Below, piece after piece: positions 18,313 to 26,118 of a DNA stretch of 64,000 bases. The first letter of the stretch is position 1, and every line of letters starts with the position of its first letter. Source of the stretch: Streptomyces sp. CNH099 (GTDB taxonomy: Bacteria > Actinomycetota > Actinomycetes > Streptomycetales > Streptomycetaceae); NCBI GenBank assembly GCA_000514715.1, contig AZWL01000001.1:186186-250185 (forward strand), written 5' to 3'. Both the position numbers and the translations under genes were made by a program. Under the pieces are notes generated by a model, which made no database searches, was not told the DNA's origin, and saw only the letters and a list, made by a program, of their open reading frames with translations.

Positions 18313-18876
18313 TCAGGCCGGGGCGCTGGAGCGTTCCAGCACCGACACGAACGCCCGCGACCACTCCGGCAGATCCGGCCAGCCCCGGCAGGAGACCATG
18401 TTCCCGTCGACGACGTCGGGCTCGTCGACGACCGTCGCGCCGGCGTTGACCATGTCACCGGCCAGCGGCCCGAACGCGGCCGTCCTGCGCCCCTTCAACA
18501 GGCCGTAGACCGCGGGCACCTGCGGTCCGTGGCACACCGTGCCCACCGGAAGATCCCGGGCGAAGAAGTACTCGGTGATGCGGCGGACATCCGCGTCGAG
18601 ACGGATGTACTCGGGAGCACGGCCACCGGGGATGACCAAACCCGCGTACTCCGTCGGATCGACCTCCGAGAAGGCCAGGTCGACGGGAAGCCTGCGCCCG
18701 TTCTTCTCCGTGTAGGCATCCGACTCCGGCTCGAAGTCGTGGATCACCAACTGCACGTCCCGACGCGTCAGCGCCGCCACGTCCGCCCGGTAACCCGCCT
18801 CGCGCACACGGAAGATCGGATACATCGCGTCCAACTCCTCGGTCGCATCACCGACGAGCACAAGCACCTTGTTCAT
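18313..18876 (-). CDS. DJ-1/PfpI-family protein
   Basis: 187 residues from ATG 18876 with GGAGG 4 bases upstream; a longer frame to 18972 is unsupported. The fold motifs are KVLVLVGDATEELDAMYPI, LVIPGGRAPEY and the nucleophile elbow VGTVCHGPQV with Cys115; an upstream Glu near residue 14 fits the DJ-1 pattern. Members act as glyoxalase III/deglycase-type enzymes, chaperones or amidases. It heads the three-gene operon with the hydrolase and the dehydrogenase, which may suggest reactive-aldehyde metabolism. Confidence 0.9.
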   Translation of the reverse strand: MNKVLVLVGDATEELDAMYPIFRVREAGYRADVAALTRRDVQLVIHDFEPESDAYTEKNGRRLPVDLAFSEVDPTEYAGLVIPGGRAPEYIRLDADVRRITEYFFARDLPVGTVCHGPQVPAVYGLLKGRRTAAFGPLAGDMVNAGATVVDEPDVVDGNMVSCRGWPDLPEWSRAFVSVLERSSAPA

Positions 18877-18954
18877 CACACCTCCGGTTCTCGACAGCCC
18901 TGACCCCGGCCCACCCCGATCGTGGAAGCTCTTGACGCTTCCGTAAAGCACGGT

Positions 18955-18969
18955 CATCATACGTATCAA
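18955..18969. promoter_or_regulatory. catcatacgtatcaa: possible GntR-type site
   Basis: A palindromic atacgtat core lies about 80 bp upstream of the DJ-1 start. It shares tcatacg with the site next to the GntR gene at 15408. On the minus strand it overlaps a ttgata sequence that could serve as a -35 element. Confidence 0.35.
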
Positions 18970-19162
18970 CATTCAATTAGTCGACCAGTGCTCGAAATAC
19001 CGAACACTGCTGCCTCAGGCAGCGCGCCGCACCACCCAGGCATCGCATCGCCCGCACCGTCAGGGACTCTCCTCACGGGCCACGTGGAGTACCCGGGGTG
19101 GAACCGAGGCCCGTGACCGGCCGGACATGCGATACGGACCCCCCCCACGAGAGGTCACACCC

Positions 19163-19356
19163 ATGTCCTCGTCGCCGTCGTCACCCTTCAGCCGCCGCAT
19201 GCTGCTCGCCCGGCCGGGTCATACGTCGACCCGCCCGTGCGGCGCTCCCCCGCGGCAGTCGCCGTGTACCGGATCCGGCGCGCCCCGGACGACACGACCC
19301 CCGGCATCAGCGTGCTGACGGCGGGCCGCCCTGCCGACGGCACGGCACCGGTCTGA
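19163..19356 (+). pseudogene. Remnant of a Tat-exported protein (internal deletion/frameshift)
   Basis: An ATG at 19163 with a ribosome-site-like GAGAGG encodes MSSSPSSPFSRRMLLARPG, a Tat-type leader start. The frame then becomes meaningless, while another frame from about 19219 reads GSYVDPPVRRSPAAVAVYR and ends TAGRPADGTAPV at the stop at 19356. The total length is not a multiple of three. The simplest reading is a secreted-enzyme gene that lost its middle. The rest of the 18.9-19.5 kb intergenic region shows no other gene. Confidence 0.3.
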
Positions 19357-19486
19357 CAGCGGCAGGTCCGGCCGCCGCACATCCGGAACACCCGGAACAC
19401 CCGGACCACATCGGGGCCACCACGCGCGGTGCACCCGGCGCAGCGGGAACGCCGGAGCCGCATCCCACCTGAGAGGAACCCCCCAC

Positions 19487-21619
19487 ATGAAGGAACGACA
19501 CCGCTCACGCCCGCGCGCCCTCGTGTCGCTCGCCATGGCGCCGCTGCTCGCCGCCGGCGCCCTGACGGCGACCGCCTCCCACGCGGAGGCCGCCGAGTCC
19601 CGGGTCCTGCTGTTCACCAGGGCGGTCGGCTACGTCCACGACTCCATACCGGCCGGCATCCGGATGTTCCAGGAGGAGGCGGCCGAGCAGGACATCGAAC
19701 TCGTCCAGACCGAGGACCCGGCCGTCTTCAACGACGCCGAGCTCTCCGGCTTCGACGCCGTCATCATGCTCCAGAACTCCGGCATGGTCTGGGACACCGA
19801 CGCACAGCGTCAGGCCATGCAGGACTACGTCACCGGCGGCGGAGGCGTCGTGGCCGTCCACAACAGCCTCGACGCGGGCATCGAGGGCGAGTTCCCCTGG
19901 TGGGACGAGACCATCAACGGCGGCGCCCACATGCCCGGCCACGCCGCCGGCATCCAGAACGGCACCGTCCACGTCGAGGACCCGGACCACCCCTCCACGC
20001 AGGACCTCCCCGCATCCTGGACACGGCCCGAGGAGTGGTACAACTTCGACCCCAACCCGCGGCCGAACGTCCACGTGCTCGCCACGGTCGACGAGTCGAC
20101 CTATGACCCGGGCCGGTTCGCGATGGGCGAGGACCACCCCATCTCCTGGTGCAGCGTCGCCTCCGGCGGCCGCGTCTGGGCCACCGCCATGGGACACGAC
20201 GCCGCCGCCTACGCGGAGGAGGGCTTCCGCAACCATGTGATGGGCGGCGTGCGGTGGGCGTCGGGCACCGTGCCGGGCGACTGCGGGGCGGACGCGCCCG
20301 ACCAGGACACGTTCGAGAAGGTGACGCTCGACGACGGCACCCATGACCCCATGGAACTGGACGTCGCGCCGGACGGCCGCGTGATCTACATCCAGCGCGG
20401 CGGCGACGTGCGCGTCTTCGACCCGGCGACCCGGTCCACCACGACCGCCGGCACCCTCCGGGTGTACACCGGCGGTGAGGACGGGCTCATCGGGCTGGCC
20501 CTCGACCCGGACTTCGCCGCCAACGGCAGGGTCTACCTCAACTACTCCCCCGCCGGCAGCGCGGAGGACGTCAACAGGGTGTCCGCCTTCACCCTTGAGG
20601 GAAACACCCTGGATCTGTCGAGCGAGCAGAAGGTGATCGACATCCCCGCCTACCGGGACCGGACCTTCCCGGAACCCGGCCACACCGGCGGCGGCCTCGA
20701 ATTCGGCCCGGACGGCACCCTCTACATCGGCACGGGCGACGACACGGCACCCAACCTCGACCCGGCCTGGCAGGGCTACGCCCCGCTGGACTGGCGCCCG
20801 GGCCGTGAGATGCAGGACTCCGCGCGTACCGCCGGCAACACCAACGACCTGCGCGGCAAGATCCTGCGTATCCGGCCCAACGACGGCGGCGGATACTCCG
20901 TCCCCGACGGCAACCTCTTCCCCGCGGGCACGGACAACACCCGCCCCGAGATCTACGCCATGGGCTTCCGCAACCCCTTCCGGTTCACCGTCGACCCCGC
21001 CACCGGCGACGTGCACATGGCCGACTACGGCCCCGACCGCCAGGGTGCCACGGACAACCGCGGCCCCGCGGGCATGGGCGAGTACAACGTCATCAGCGAG
21101 CCGGGCAACTACGGCTGGCCCTTCTGCCACGGCAACAACGAGCCCTACGCCCCGTACAACCCCGACAACGGCCAGGTCGGCCCGAAGTTCGACTGCGCCA
21201 ACCCCGTCAACGAGTCCCCCAACAACACCGGCCTGACCGAGCTGCCGCCGGTCCAGAAGCCCCACATGTGGTACGGCTACGGCGCCTCGGCCGAGTTCCC
21301 CGAGCTCGGCTCGGGCGGCATCGCCCCGATGGCCGGCCCCGTGTACCGCTACGACGCGGACAACCCCTCCACCACGAAGTTCCCGCAGTCGTTCAACGGC
21401 TCGGCGTTCTTCTACGAGTGGTCGCGCAACTACCTCAAGGAGCTGCGCACCGACGGCGGCGGGCCGGCGTCGGTCAACGACTTCCTGTCGGGCACCAGGT
21501 TCATCAAGCCGATGGACATGACCTTCGGCCCGGACGGCTCGCTCTACCTCCTGGAGTGGGGCAGCTCGTTCGGCGGCGGCAACAGCGACTCCGGTCTCTA
21601 CCGCATCGACCACGGATAG
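19487..21619 (+). CDS. Secreted ThuA-domain / sugar (sorbosone) dehydrogenase fusion
   Basis: 710 residues with a signal peptide (LVSLAMAPLLAAGALTATASHA). Residues about 38-265 are a ThuA-like class-I amidotransferase-type domain (VLLFTRAVGYVHDSIPAGIR; GGGGVVAVHNSLD; HPISWCSVASGGRVWATAMGH). Residues about 275-708 form a six-bladed PQQ-type sugar dehydrogenase propeller (GLIGLALDPDFAANGRVYLN; GGGLEFGPDGTLYIGTGDD; MGFRNPFRFTVDP). No C-terminal carbohydrate-binding or PKD module follows. ThuA modules of this type occur in carbohydrate-use loci. It is followed by a secreted glycosidase, so the pair probably act outside the cell on the same polysaccharide or its products. Confidence 0.9.
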   Translation: MKERHRSRPRALVSLAMAPLLAAGALTATASHAEAAESRVLLFTRAVGYVHDSIPAGIRMFQEEAAEQDIELVQTEDPAVFNDAELSGFDAVIMLQNSGMVWDTDAQRQAMQDYVTGGGGVVAVHNSLDAGIEGEFPWWDETINGGAHMPGHAAGIQNGTVHVEDPDHPSTQDLPASWTRPEEWYNFDPNPRPNVHVLATVDESTYDPGRFAMGEDHPISWCSVASGGRVWATAMGHDAAAYAEEGFRNHVMGGVRWASGTVPGDCGADAPDQDTFEKVTLDDGTHDPMELDVAPDGRVIYIQRGGDVRVFDPATRSTTTAGTLRVYTGGEDGLIGLALDPDFAANGRVYLNYSPAGSAEDVNRVSAFTLEGNTLDLSSEQKVIDIPAYRDRTFPEPGHTGGGLEFGPDGTLYIGTGDDTAPNLDPAWQGYAPLDWRPGREMQDSARTAGNTNDLRGKILRIRPNDGGGYSVPDGNLFPAGTDNTRPEIYAMGFRNPFRFTVDPATGDVHMADYGPDRQGATDNRGPAGMGEYNVISEPGNYGWPFCHGNNEPYAPYNPDNGQVGPKFDCANPVNESPNNTGLTELPPVQKPHMWYGYGASAEFPELGSGGIAPMAGPVYRYDADNPSTTKFPQSFNGSAFFYEWSRNYLKELRTDGGGPASVNDFLSGTRFIKPMDMTFGPDGSLYLLEWGSSFGGGNSDSGLYRIDHG

Positions 21620-21745
21620 ACCGCAGGCGCCCCGGCCCGGACGTCCTGAGACCCTCCGGGGCCACCACCGGGCCGCGGGCGCCCTCGCAGGCCCCTGACC
21701 GGCTCGCCTTCCGGACCACCACCCCGCACAAGGAGGCAACCCACC

Positions 21746-23146
21746 ATGCGCCGCCCCCACCGCAGACGGGGCCTGCACCGCCTCGCCGCCGCCCTCGCCG
21801 CCGCGACGGCCGCGGTTCTGCTCACCACGGGACCGGGATCCGCCCAGCCGCCGCCCCGGCCCGTCGACGACACCGTCACCGTCGACTTCTCGGCCGACCT
21901 GGGCGCTCCCCAGCACCGCGCCTCCGGCATCCTCTACGGCATCACCGAGGACGGCTCCCAGCCGCCGGACGAGTTCCTCACCGGCATCGGCTTCCGCTAC
22001 GAACGGGCCGGCGGCGCCCAGCTCGCCCCCGGGGGCTGGGTCGCCGGCGGCTACGAGCGCCGCTGGGACTCCACCCTCGCCCAGTACCGGCGCACCGTCG
22101 ACCTCGGCGGCACGTTCACCATGCTGCCGCACGACCTCTGGGGCGCCGACGGCAGCGCCATCCCCCGCTTCCCCGGCGACAACGGCGACTGGACGGAGTA
22201 CGACGCCTTCCTCGACCGCCTGATCTCGGACGTCCGGGCCGCCGGGATCAATCCGGAGTGGGACATCTGGAACGAGCCCGACCTCTCGATATTCTGGAAC
22301 CGGTCCCAGGAGCAGTACCTCCGGATGTGGGACCGCACCTACTCCAGGATCCGCGCGGAGCTTCCCCACGCGGTGATCGTCGGCCCCAGCAGCGCGAACG
22401 AGCCGGCCCGGGGCAACGGCTGGTGGAACACGTACCTCGACCACGTCGCCGCCGCCGGCACCGTGCCCGACATCCTCAGCTGGCACGAGATCGGCGGCAG
22501 CCCCCACGGCCAGGACCCCGTGGCCAGCAAGGCGGCCCTCCAGGACATGGCCGCCGCGCGGGGCATCGCCGCGGACGACTTCCAGGTCAACGAGTACGCC
22601 TGGCCCGAGCAGCAGAACCCCGGCAACTCGGGGTGGTTCATCGCCCGCCTGGAGCACGCCGACGTCGACGGCCTGCGCGCCAACTGGGGCTCGGGCAGCG
22701 GCCTCCACGACAACATGGCCTCGCTCGTCACCCGGTCCGGCGGTGTCTACCGGCCGCTGGGCGACTGGCAGCTGTACCACGCCTACGCCGGGATGACGGG
22801 CACCCGCGCCGCGGTCACCCCGGGCGCCGGTCTCGACGGATACGCGACGGGCGACGACGACGCGCACCGCGCCGCCGTCCTCCTCGGCACCAAGGGCGCC
22901 ACCGGCACCATGACCGTCGACCTCACCGGCCTCGACGCCGTGACCGGCCTGGTCCGGGACGGCGCCGTGCGCGCCGTCGTCGAGCGCGTGCCGTGGAACA
23001 ACGGCGGCGTGGTGGACGGCCCGGAAGCCGTGTCCGACGAGCTGCTGGCGGTCGCGGACGGCGCGGCCCCGGTCACCATCCCGTGGACCGACCACCACGA
23101 CGCCTACACCGTCACGCTGCTCCCACCGGACGCGCCGTCACGCTGA
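21746..23146 (+). CDS. Secreted glycoside hydrolase, clan GH-A (GH39-like)
   Basis: 466 residues with a signal peptide (LAAALAAATAAVLLTTGPGSA). A TIM-barrel follows, with an acid/base candidate Glu in DIWNEPDLSIFW, about residue 174, and a nucleophile candidate Glu in QVNEYAWPEQ, about residue 293. The WNEP motif defines clan GH-A. A beta-rich C-terminal domain (VLLGTKGATGTMTVDLTGL) completes the GH39-like architecture. The ribosome site AGGAGG lies upstream of ATG 21746. Substrate may be a xyloside, arabinoside or uronic-acid-containing glycan; this cannot be resolved by eye. Confidence 0.85.
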   Translation: MRRPHRRRGLHRLAAALAAATAAVLLTTGPGSAQPPPRPVDDTVTVDFSADLGAPQHRASGILYGITEDGSQPPDEFLTGIGFRYERAGGAQLAPGGWVAGGYERRWDSTLAQYRRTVDLGGTFTMLPHDLWGADGSAIPRFPGDNGDWTEYDAFLDRLISDVRAAGINPEWDIWNEPDLSIFWNRSQEQYLRMWDRTYSRIRAELPHAVIVGPSSANEPARGNGWWNTYLDHVAAAGTVPDILSWHEIGGSPHGQDPVASKAALQDMAAARGIAADDFQVNEYAWPEQQNPGNSGWFIARLEHADVDGLRANWGSGSGLHDNMASLVTRSGGVYRPLGDWQLYHAYAGMTGTRAAVTPGAGLDGYATGDDDAHRAAVLLGTKGATGTMTVDLTGLDAVTGLVRDGAVRAVVERVPWNNGGVVDGPEAVSDELLAVADGAAPVTIPWTDHHDAYTVTLLPPDAPSR

Positions 23147-23157
23147 CGCGTCGCGCT

Positions 23158-23201
23158 GCCCGCCGCCGTCAGCCGCGCAGTACCGCGGCGCGGCGGCGGG
23201 C
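23158..23201 (+). terminator. Terminator hairpin after glycosidase
   Basis: gcccgccgcc pairs with ggcggcgggc, with an inner gccgcg/cgcggc stem, 12 bp after the glycosidase stop. Its right arm merges into a heptanucleotide repeat. Confidence 0.7.
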
Positions 23202-23228
23202 GGCGGGCGGCGGGCGGCGGGCGGCGGG
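23194..23228. repeat. Tandem heptanucleotide repeat, five copies of cggcggg
   Basis: Five exact consecutive copies of cggcggg lie between the glycosidase terminator and the oxidase gene. The G-rich strand could form G-quadruplex-like structures and the array is likely length-variable by slippage. Confidence 0.9.
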
Positions 23229-23297
23229 CGACAACCGGGGCGCCACCACGACCTCGGAAGACCGGCGAAAAGCAGCGGTTCGCCAAAATGGATTCAT

Positions 23298-25061
23298 ATG
23301 GCCACTAATGTGGTACGCATGGCAAACTTACCGGAGTTACCGTCGCGACGTGGCCTCCTGCGCACCGCTGCCGCCGCCGGAGTCAGCGGGCTCACCGCCC
23401 TGCCGCCGGCCGCCGCCCACGCCGCCGCATCGACCAACGCGCCCCAACTGCCGGGCGGGCTGGTTCCGTACCGTTCGCCGTACGTCAACTGGGCCGGGGA
23501 GATCACCCATCACGGGCTGTGGGCCTGCGCACCCCGCACCGGCCAGGAGGTCGCCGACCTCGCCAACTGGGCGCACGCCTCCGGTTGGCGGCTGCGCGCC
23601 CGCGGCATGTCGCACACCTGGTGTCCGCTCACCATCACCCGGGCCACCGCCTCCGACGCGCGCGTCCTGCTGCTGGACACCACCGAGCACCTGACCCGCA
23701 TGGAACTCGCCGAGCCGCCCCCGGGCGCCCCCGGCGCGGTGCGGGCCCAGACCGGCGTGCTCCTCGAAACGCTCATGGGCTTCCTGGCCGACCACGGGCT
23801 GGGCGTGACCAACACCCCGGCGCCCGGAGAGCTGTCCCTGGGCGGCGCACTCGCCATCGACGCACACGGCGCCAGCGTCCCCGCCGACGGCGAGGCGGCG
23901 CGCCCCGGCCACACGTACGGCAGCCTCAGCAACCTCGTCCTCTCCCTCACCGCCGTGGTGTGGGACGCCGGGCAGGGCGCGTACGTGCTGCGCACCTTCC
24001 GGCGCGGGCGGGACCCGGAGTGCGAGGCGCTCGCCGCGCACCTGGGCCGCGCCTTCGTCGTCGAGGCCGTGCTGCAGGCCGGCGAGGAGACCCCGCTGCG
24101 CTGCGTGAGCCGGGTCGACATCGGCGCCGACGAACTGTTCGCCCCGCCGGGCAGCGCCGCCGCGGCCGGTGGTCGGACCATGGCCGACTTCATGTCCGCC
24201 ACGGGCCGCGTGGAGGCGATCTGGTTCGCGTTCACCGATCGCCCGTGGCTGAAGGTGTGGAGCCTGAGCCCGGAGCGTCCGATCACCTCGCGGCCGGTCT
24301 GGGGACCGTACAACTACCCCTTCAGCGACTCGCTGCCGACGCCGGTCTCCCGGCTCCTCGGGCGGATGGTCGGCGAGGGCGCGTGGTACCTGGCGCCGGA
24401 GTTCGGGCTTGCGCAGTTCACGGTGGCGGCGACCGGGCTGACCACCACCGTGGCGAAGGACCTGTGGGGCGCCTCCCACCACCTGACGTTCTACCTGCGC
24501 CCCACCACGCTGCGCGAGACGGCCAACGGCTACGCGTTCCTCACGAGCCGCGCCGACGTCCAGCGCGTGATCTCCGAGTTCGCCGGCTACTACCGCGAGC
24601 GCCTGCACGCGTGGGCCGCCAGGGGACGTTTCCCCGTCAACGGCCAGGTGCAGATCCGCGTCTGCGGCCTGGACCAGCCCCGCGACACGGCGGCCGCGGG
24701 CGCGGGCCCGCCGCTCCTGTCGGTCGTCCGCCCGCATCCGGACCACCCGGAATGGGACTGCGCGGTATGGGTGGACGTCCTCACCCAGCCCACGACGCCG
24801 GGCGCGGCGGAGTTCTACCGCGAACTGGAGCGGTTCTGCCTGCGCACCTTCGACGGCCGGTACGCGGCCACGAGGGTGGAGTGGTCCAAGGGCTGGGCCT
24901 ACTCGGACACGGCGGCCTGGACGGACGAGGAGGTCATCGGCACGGCCGTCCCGGCCTCGTACGGCACCGGCGAATGGCACCAGGCCACAGGTGTCCTCGA
25001 CGCCCTGGACCCCCACCGGGTCTTCAGCAACGCCTTCCTGGACCGTCTGCTGGGCCCGTGA
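23298..25061 (+). CDS. Secreted cholesterol-oxidase-like flavoprotein (VAO type)
   Basis: 587 residues with a Tat leader (SRRGLLRTAAAAGVSGL). An FAD-binding PCMH-like domain (WACAPRTGQEVADLANWAHA; GWRLRARGMSHTWCPLTI; GVTNTPAPGELSLGGALAID) precedes a cholesterol-oxidase substrate-binding domain, as in the class II enzyme with covalently bound FAD; His in GMSHTW is a candidate attachment residue. It would oxidise a sterol or related alcohol outside the cell. The start is ATG 23298 or 23319; neither has a clear ribosome site. Two TTA codons (23328, 23337) lie just inside the gene, implying bldA control. Confidence 0.88.
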   Translation: MATNVVRMANLPELPSRRGLLRTAAAAGVSGLTALPPAAAHAAASTNAPQLPGGLVPYRSPYVNWAGEITHHGLWACAPRTGQEVADLANWAHASGWRLRARGMSHTWCPLTITRATASDARVLLLDTTEHLTRMELAEPPPGAPGAVRAQTGVLLETLMGFLADHGLGVTNTPAPGELSLGGALAIDAHGASVPADGEAARPGHTYGSLSNLVLSLTAVVWDAGQGAYVLRTFRRGRDPECEALAAHLGRAFVVEAVLQAGEETPLRCVSRVDIGADELFAPPGSAAAAGGRTMADFMSATGRVEAIWFAFTDRPWLKVWSLSPERPITSRPVWGPYNYPFSDSLPTPVSRLLGRMVGEGAWYLAPEFGLAQFTVAATGLTTTVAKDLWGASHHLTFYLRPTTLRETANGYAFLTSRADVQRVISEFAGYYRERLHAWAARGRFPVNGQVQIRVCGLDQPRDTAAAGAGPPLLSVVRPHPDHPEWDCAVWVDVLTQPTTPGAAEFYRELERFCLRTFDGRYAATRVEWSKGWAYSDTAAWTDEEVIGTAVPASYGTGEWHQATGVLDALDPHRVFSNAFLDRLLGP

Positions 25062-25079
25062 CGACCGGTCCCCGGCGCA

Positions 25080-25132
25080 GGGAAGCCGTTCCCGTGCCGC
25101 AGACGCCGGTGTCCGCCGGCCGCCGGCTTCCC
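25080..25132. terminator. Inverted repeat between convergent genes
   Basis: gggaagccg pairs with cggcttccc around a GC-rich, self-complementary loop, between the oxidase (+) and IclR (-) genes. Confidence 0.6.
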
Positions 25133-25146
25133 GGTCGGCTCCCGGC

Positions 25147-25956
25147 CTACCTGATGCCCTTGCGGCGCAGCGTCTGGGCCAGCTCGTTGGCGTGCTGCAG
25201 CATCGTCTGGGCGACGTGGTCGACCTCGCGGTCGGACGCACGGGACGCCGGCATCGAGCAGCTGATCGCGTCCGTGGCCGGGATGCGGTAGCCGACCGAG
25301 GTCGCGACGCAGCAGAGCCCCGGGGTGTTCTGCTCCCGCTCCAGCGCCCAACCGCGGGCCTGGCTCGCCTCCAGCTCGGCGTGGAGCGCGGAGCGGGTGG
25401 TGACCGTGTGCTCCGTGAGCCGGGCCAGCGGCTCCTCGGGGAGGATCGCGTCCACCTCCTCCGGGGTGCGTTCGGCCAGCAGTGCCTTGCCCAGCGCGGT
25501 GGCGTGCGCGGGCAGCTGCCGCCCGACCCGGGAGACGAGGCGCTTGGGCTCGGTGACCTCCCTGGTGGCCAGGTAGATGATGTGGGGTGCGTCCAGGCGC
25601 GCATAGTGTGCGGTGTAGCCGGTGGCGGCGCGCAGGCTCTCCAGTTGCTGGACGGCGAAGGGGAGCGCGGGGTCGTGGTCGAGATAGGCGGTGCCGGCGA
25701 GCAGGGCGCGCGGGCCGACGCCGTAGCTCTGCTCGCCGTCCGCGGTCTCGATCCACTTCAGGGATGTCAGGGTGCGCAGCAGCGCGTAGAGGCTGGAGCG
25801 CGGATAGCCGGTGCGCTCCTGAAGCTGGCTCAGGCTCAACGCGTCCGCGGACTCGGCCAGCACCTCCATGATCCGGGCCGTGCGCTCGGCCGACTTGACA
25901 GGGCCGCGGCCGGACTTCGACTCGGGCAGGCCTGTCGCGGTGTCGTTTTCCACCAC
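25147..25956 (-). CDS. IclR-family regulator of the glucarate locus
   Basis: 269 residues from a GTG at 25956, with AAGGGG 7 bases upstream; the open frame extends to 26073 but lacks support. The winged helix is at about 15-75 (SAERTARIMEVLAESADALS; GYPRSSLYALLRTLTSLKWI). The effector domain follows (VGRQLPAHATALGKALLAE; GWALEREQNTPGLCCVATSV). It is divergent from the first enolase-family gene, with 160 bp between, and the repeated motif in this and the 34.8-34.98 kb intergenic region marks it as the probable regulator of the whole locus. The likely effector is glucarate or a pathway intermediate. Confidence 0.93.
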   Translation of the reverse strand: MVENDTATGLPESKSGRGPVKSAERTARIMEVLAESADALSLSQLQERTGYPRSSLYALLRTLTSLKWIETADGEQSYGVGPRALLAGTAYLDHDPALPFAVQQLESLRAATGYTAHYARLDAPHIIYLATREVTEPKRLVSRVGRQLPAHATALGKALLAERTPEEVDAILPEEPLARLTEHTVTTRSALHAELEASQARGWALEREQNTPGLCCVATSVGYRIPATDAISCSMPASRASDREVDHVAQTMLQHANELAQTLRRKGIR

Positions 25957-26071
25957 TCTGTCACCCCTTGGGAAAGTACGCTCCATCATACGGGACGGGC
26001 ATCCGATGGCGGGCCGCCCTCCATGGATACACCTTGCATCCGCATACGAAACCGTCAGCGACGAGATCCCC

Positions 26072-26102
26072 ATACGTAGGCATTGTCTTCATTCGTAGAT
26101 TC
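26072..26102. promoter_or_regulatory. Putative IclR operator upstream of enolase gene
   Basis: atacgtaggcattgtcttca (starting 26072) followed by attcgtagatt contains two cgtag half-sites 15 bp apart. The first 21 bp match 16 positions of a segment upstream of the DHDPS-family gene at 34898-34918. It ends 17 bp before ATG 26119, over the probable promoter. Confidence 0.55.
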
Positions 26103-26118
26103 ATGACAGGATGCCGCC

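Noticed and set aside
19380..19412. Short cccggaaca direct repeats as a CRISPR-like array
   Set aside because: Only two or three 9-bp units with no spacers; no CRISPR array or cas gene is seen anywhere in the window.
19098..19472. 124-codon plus-strand frame before the ThuA fusion
   Set aside because: Pro/Arg/His-rich composition, no ribosome site, and it crosses the remnant at 19163 in another frame.
19505..23098. 1197-codon minus-strand open frame
   Set aside because: Shadow of the ThuA fusion and glycosidase genes, which have signal peptides, catalytic motifs and ribosome sites.
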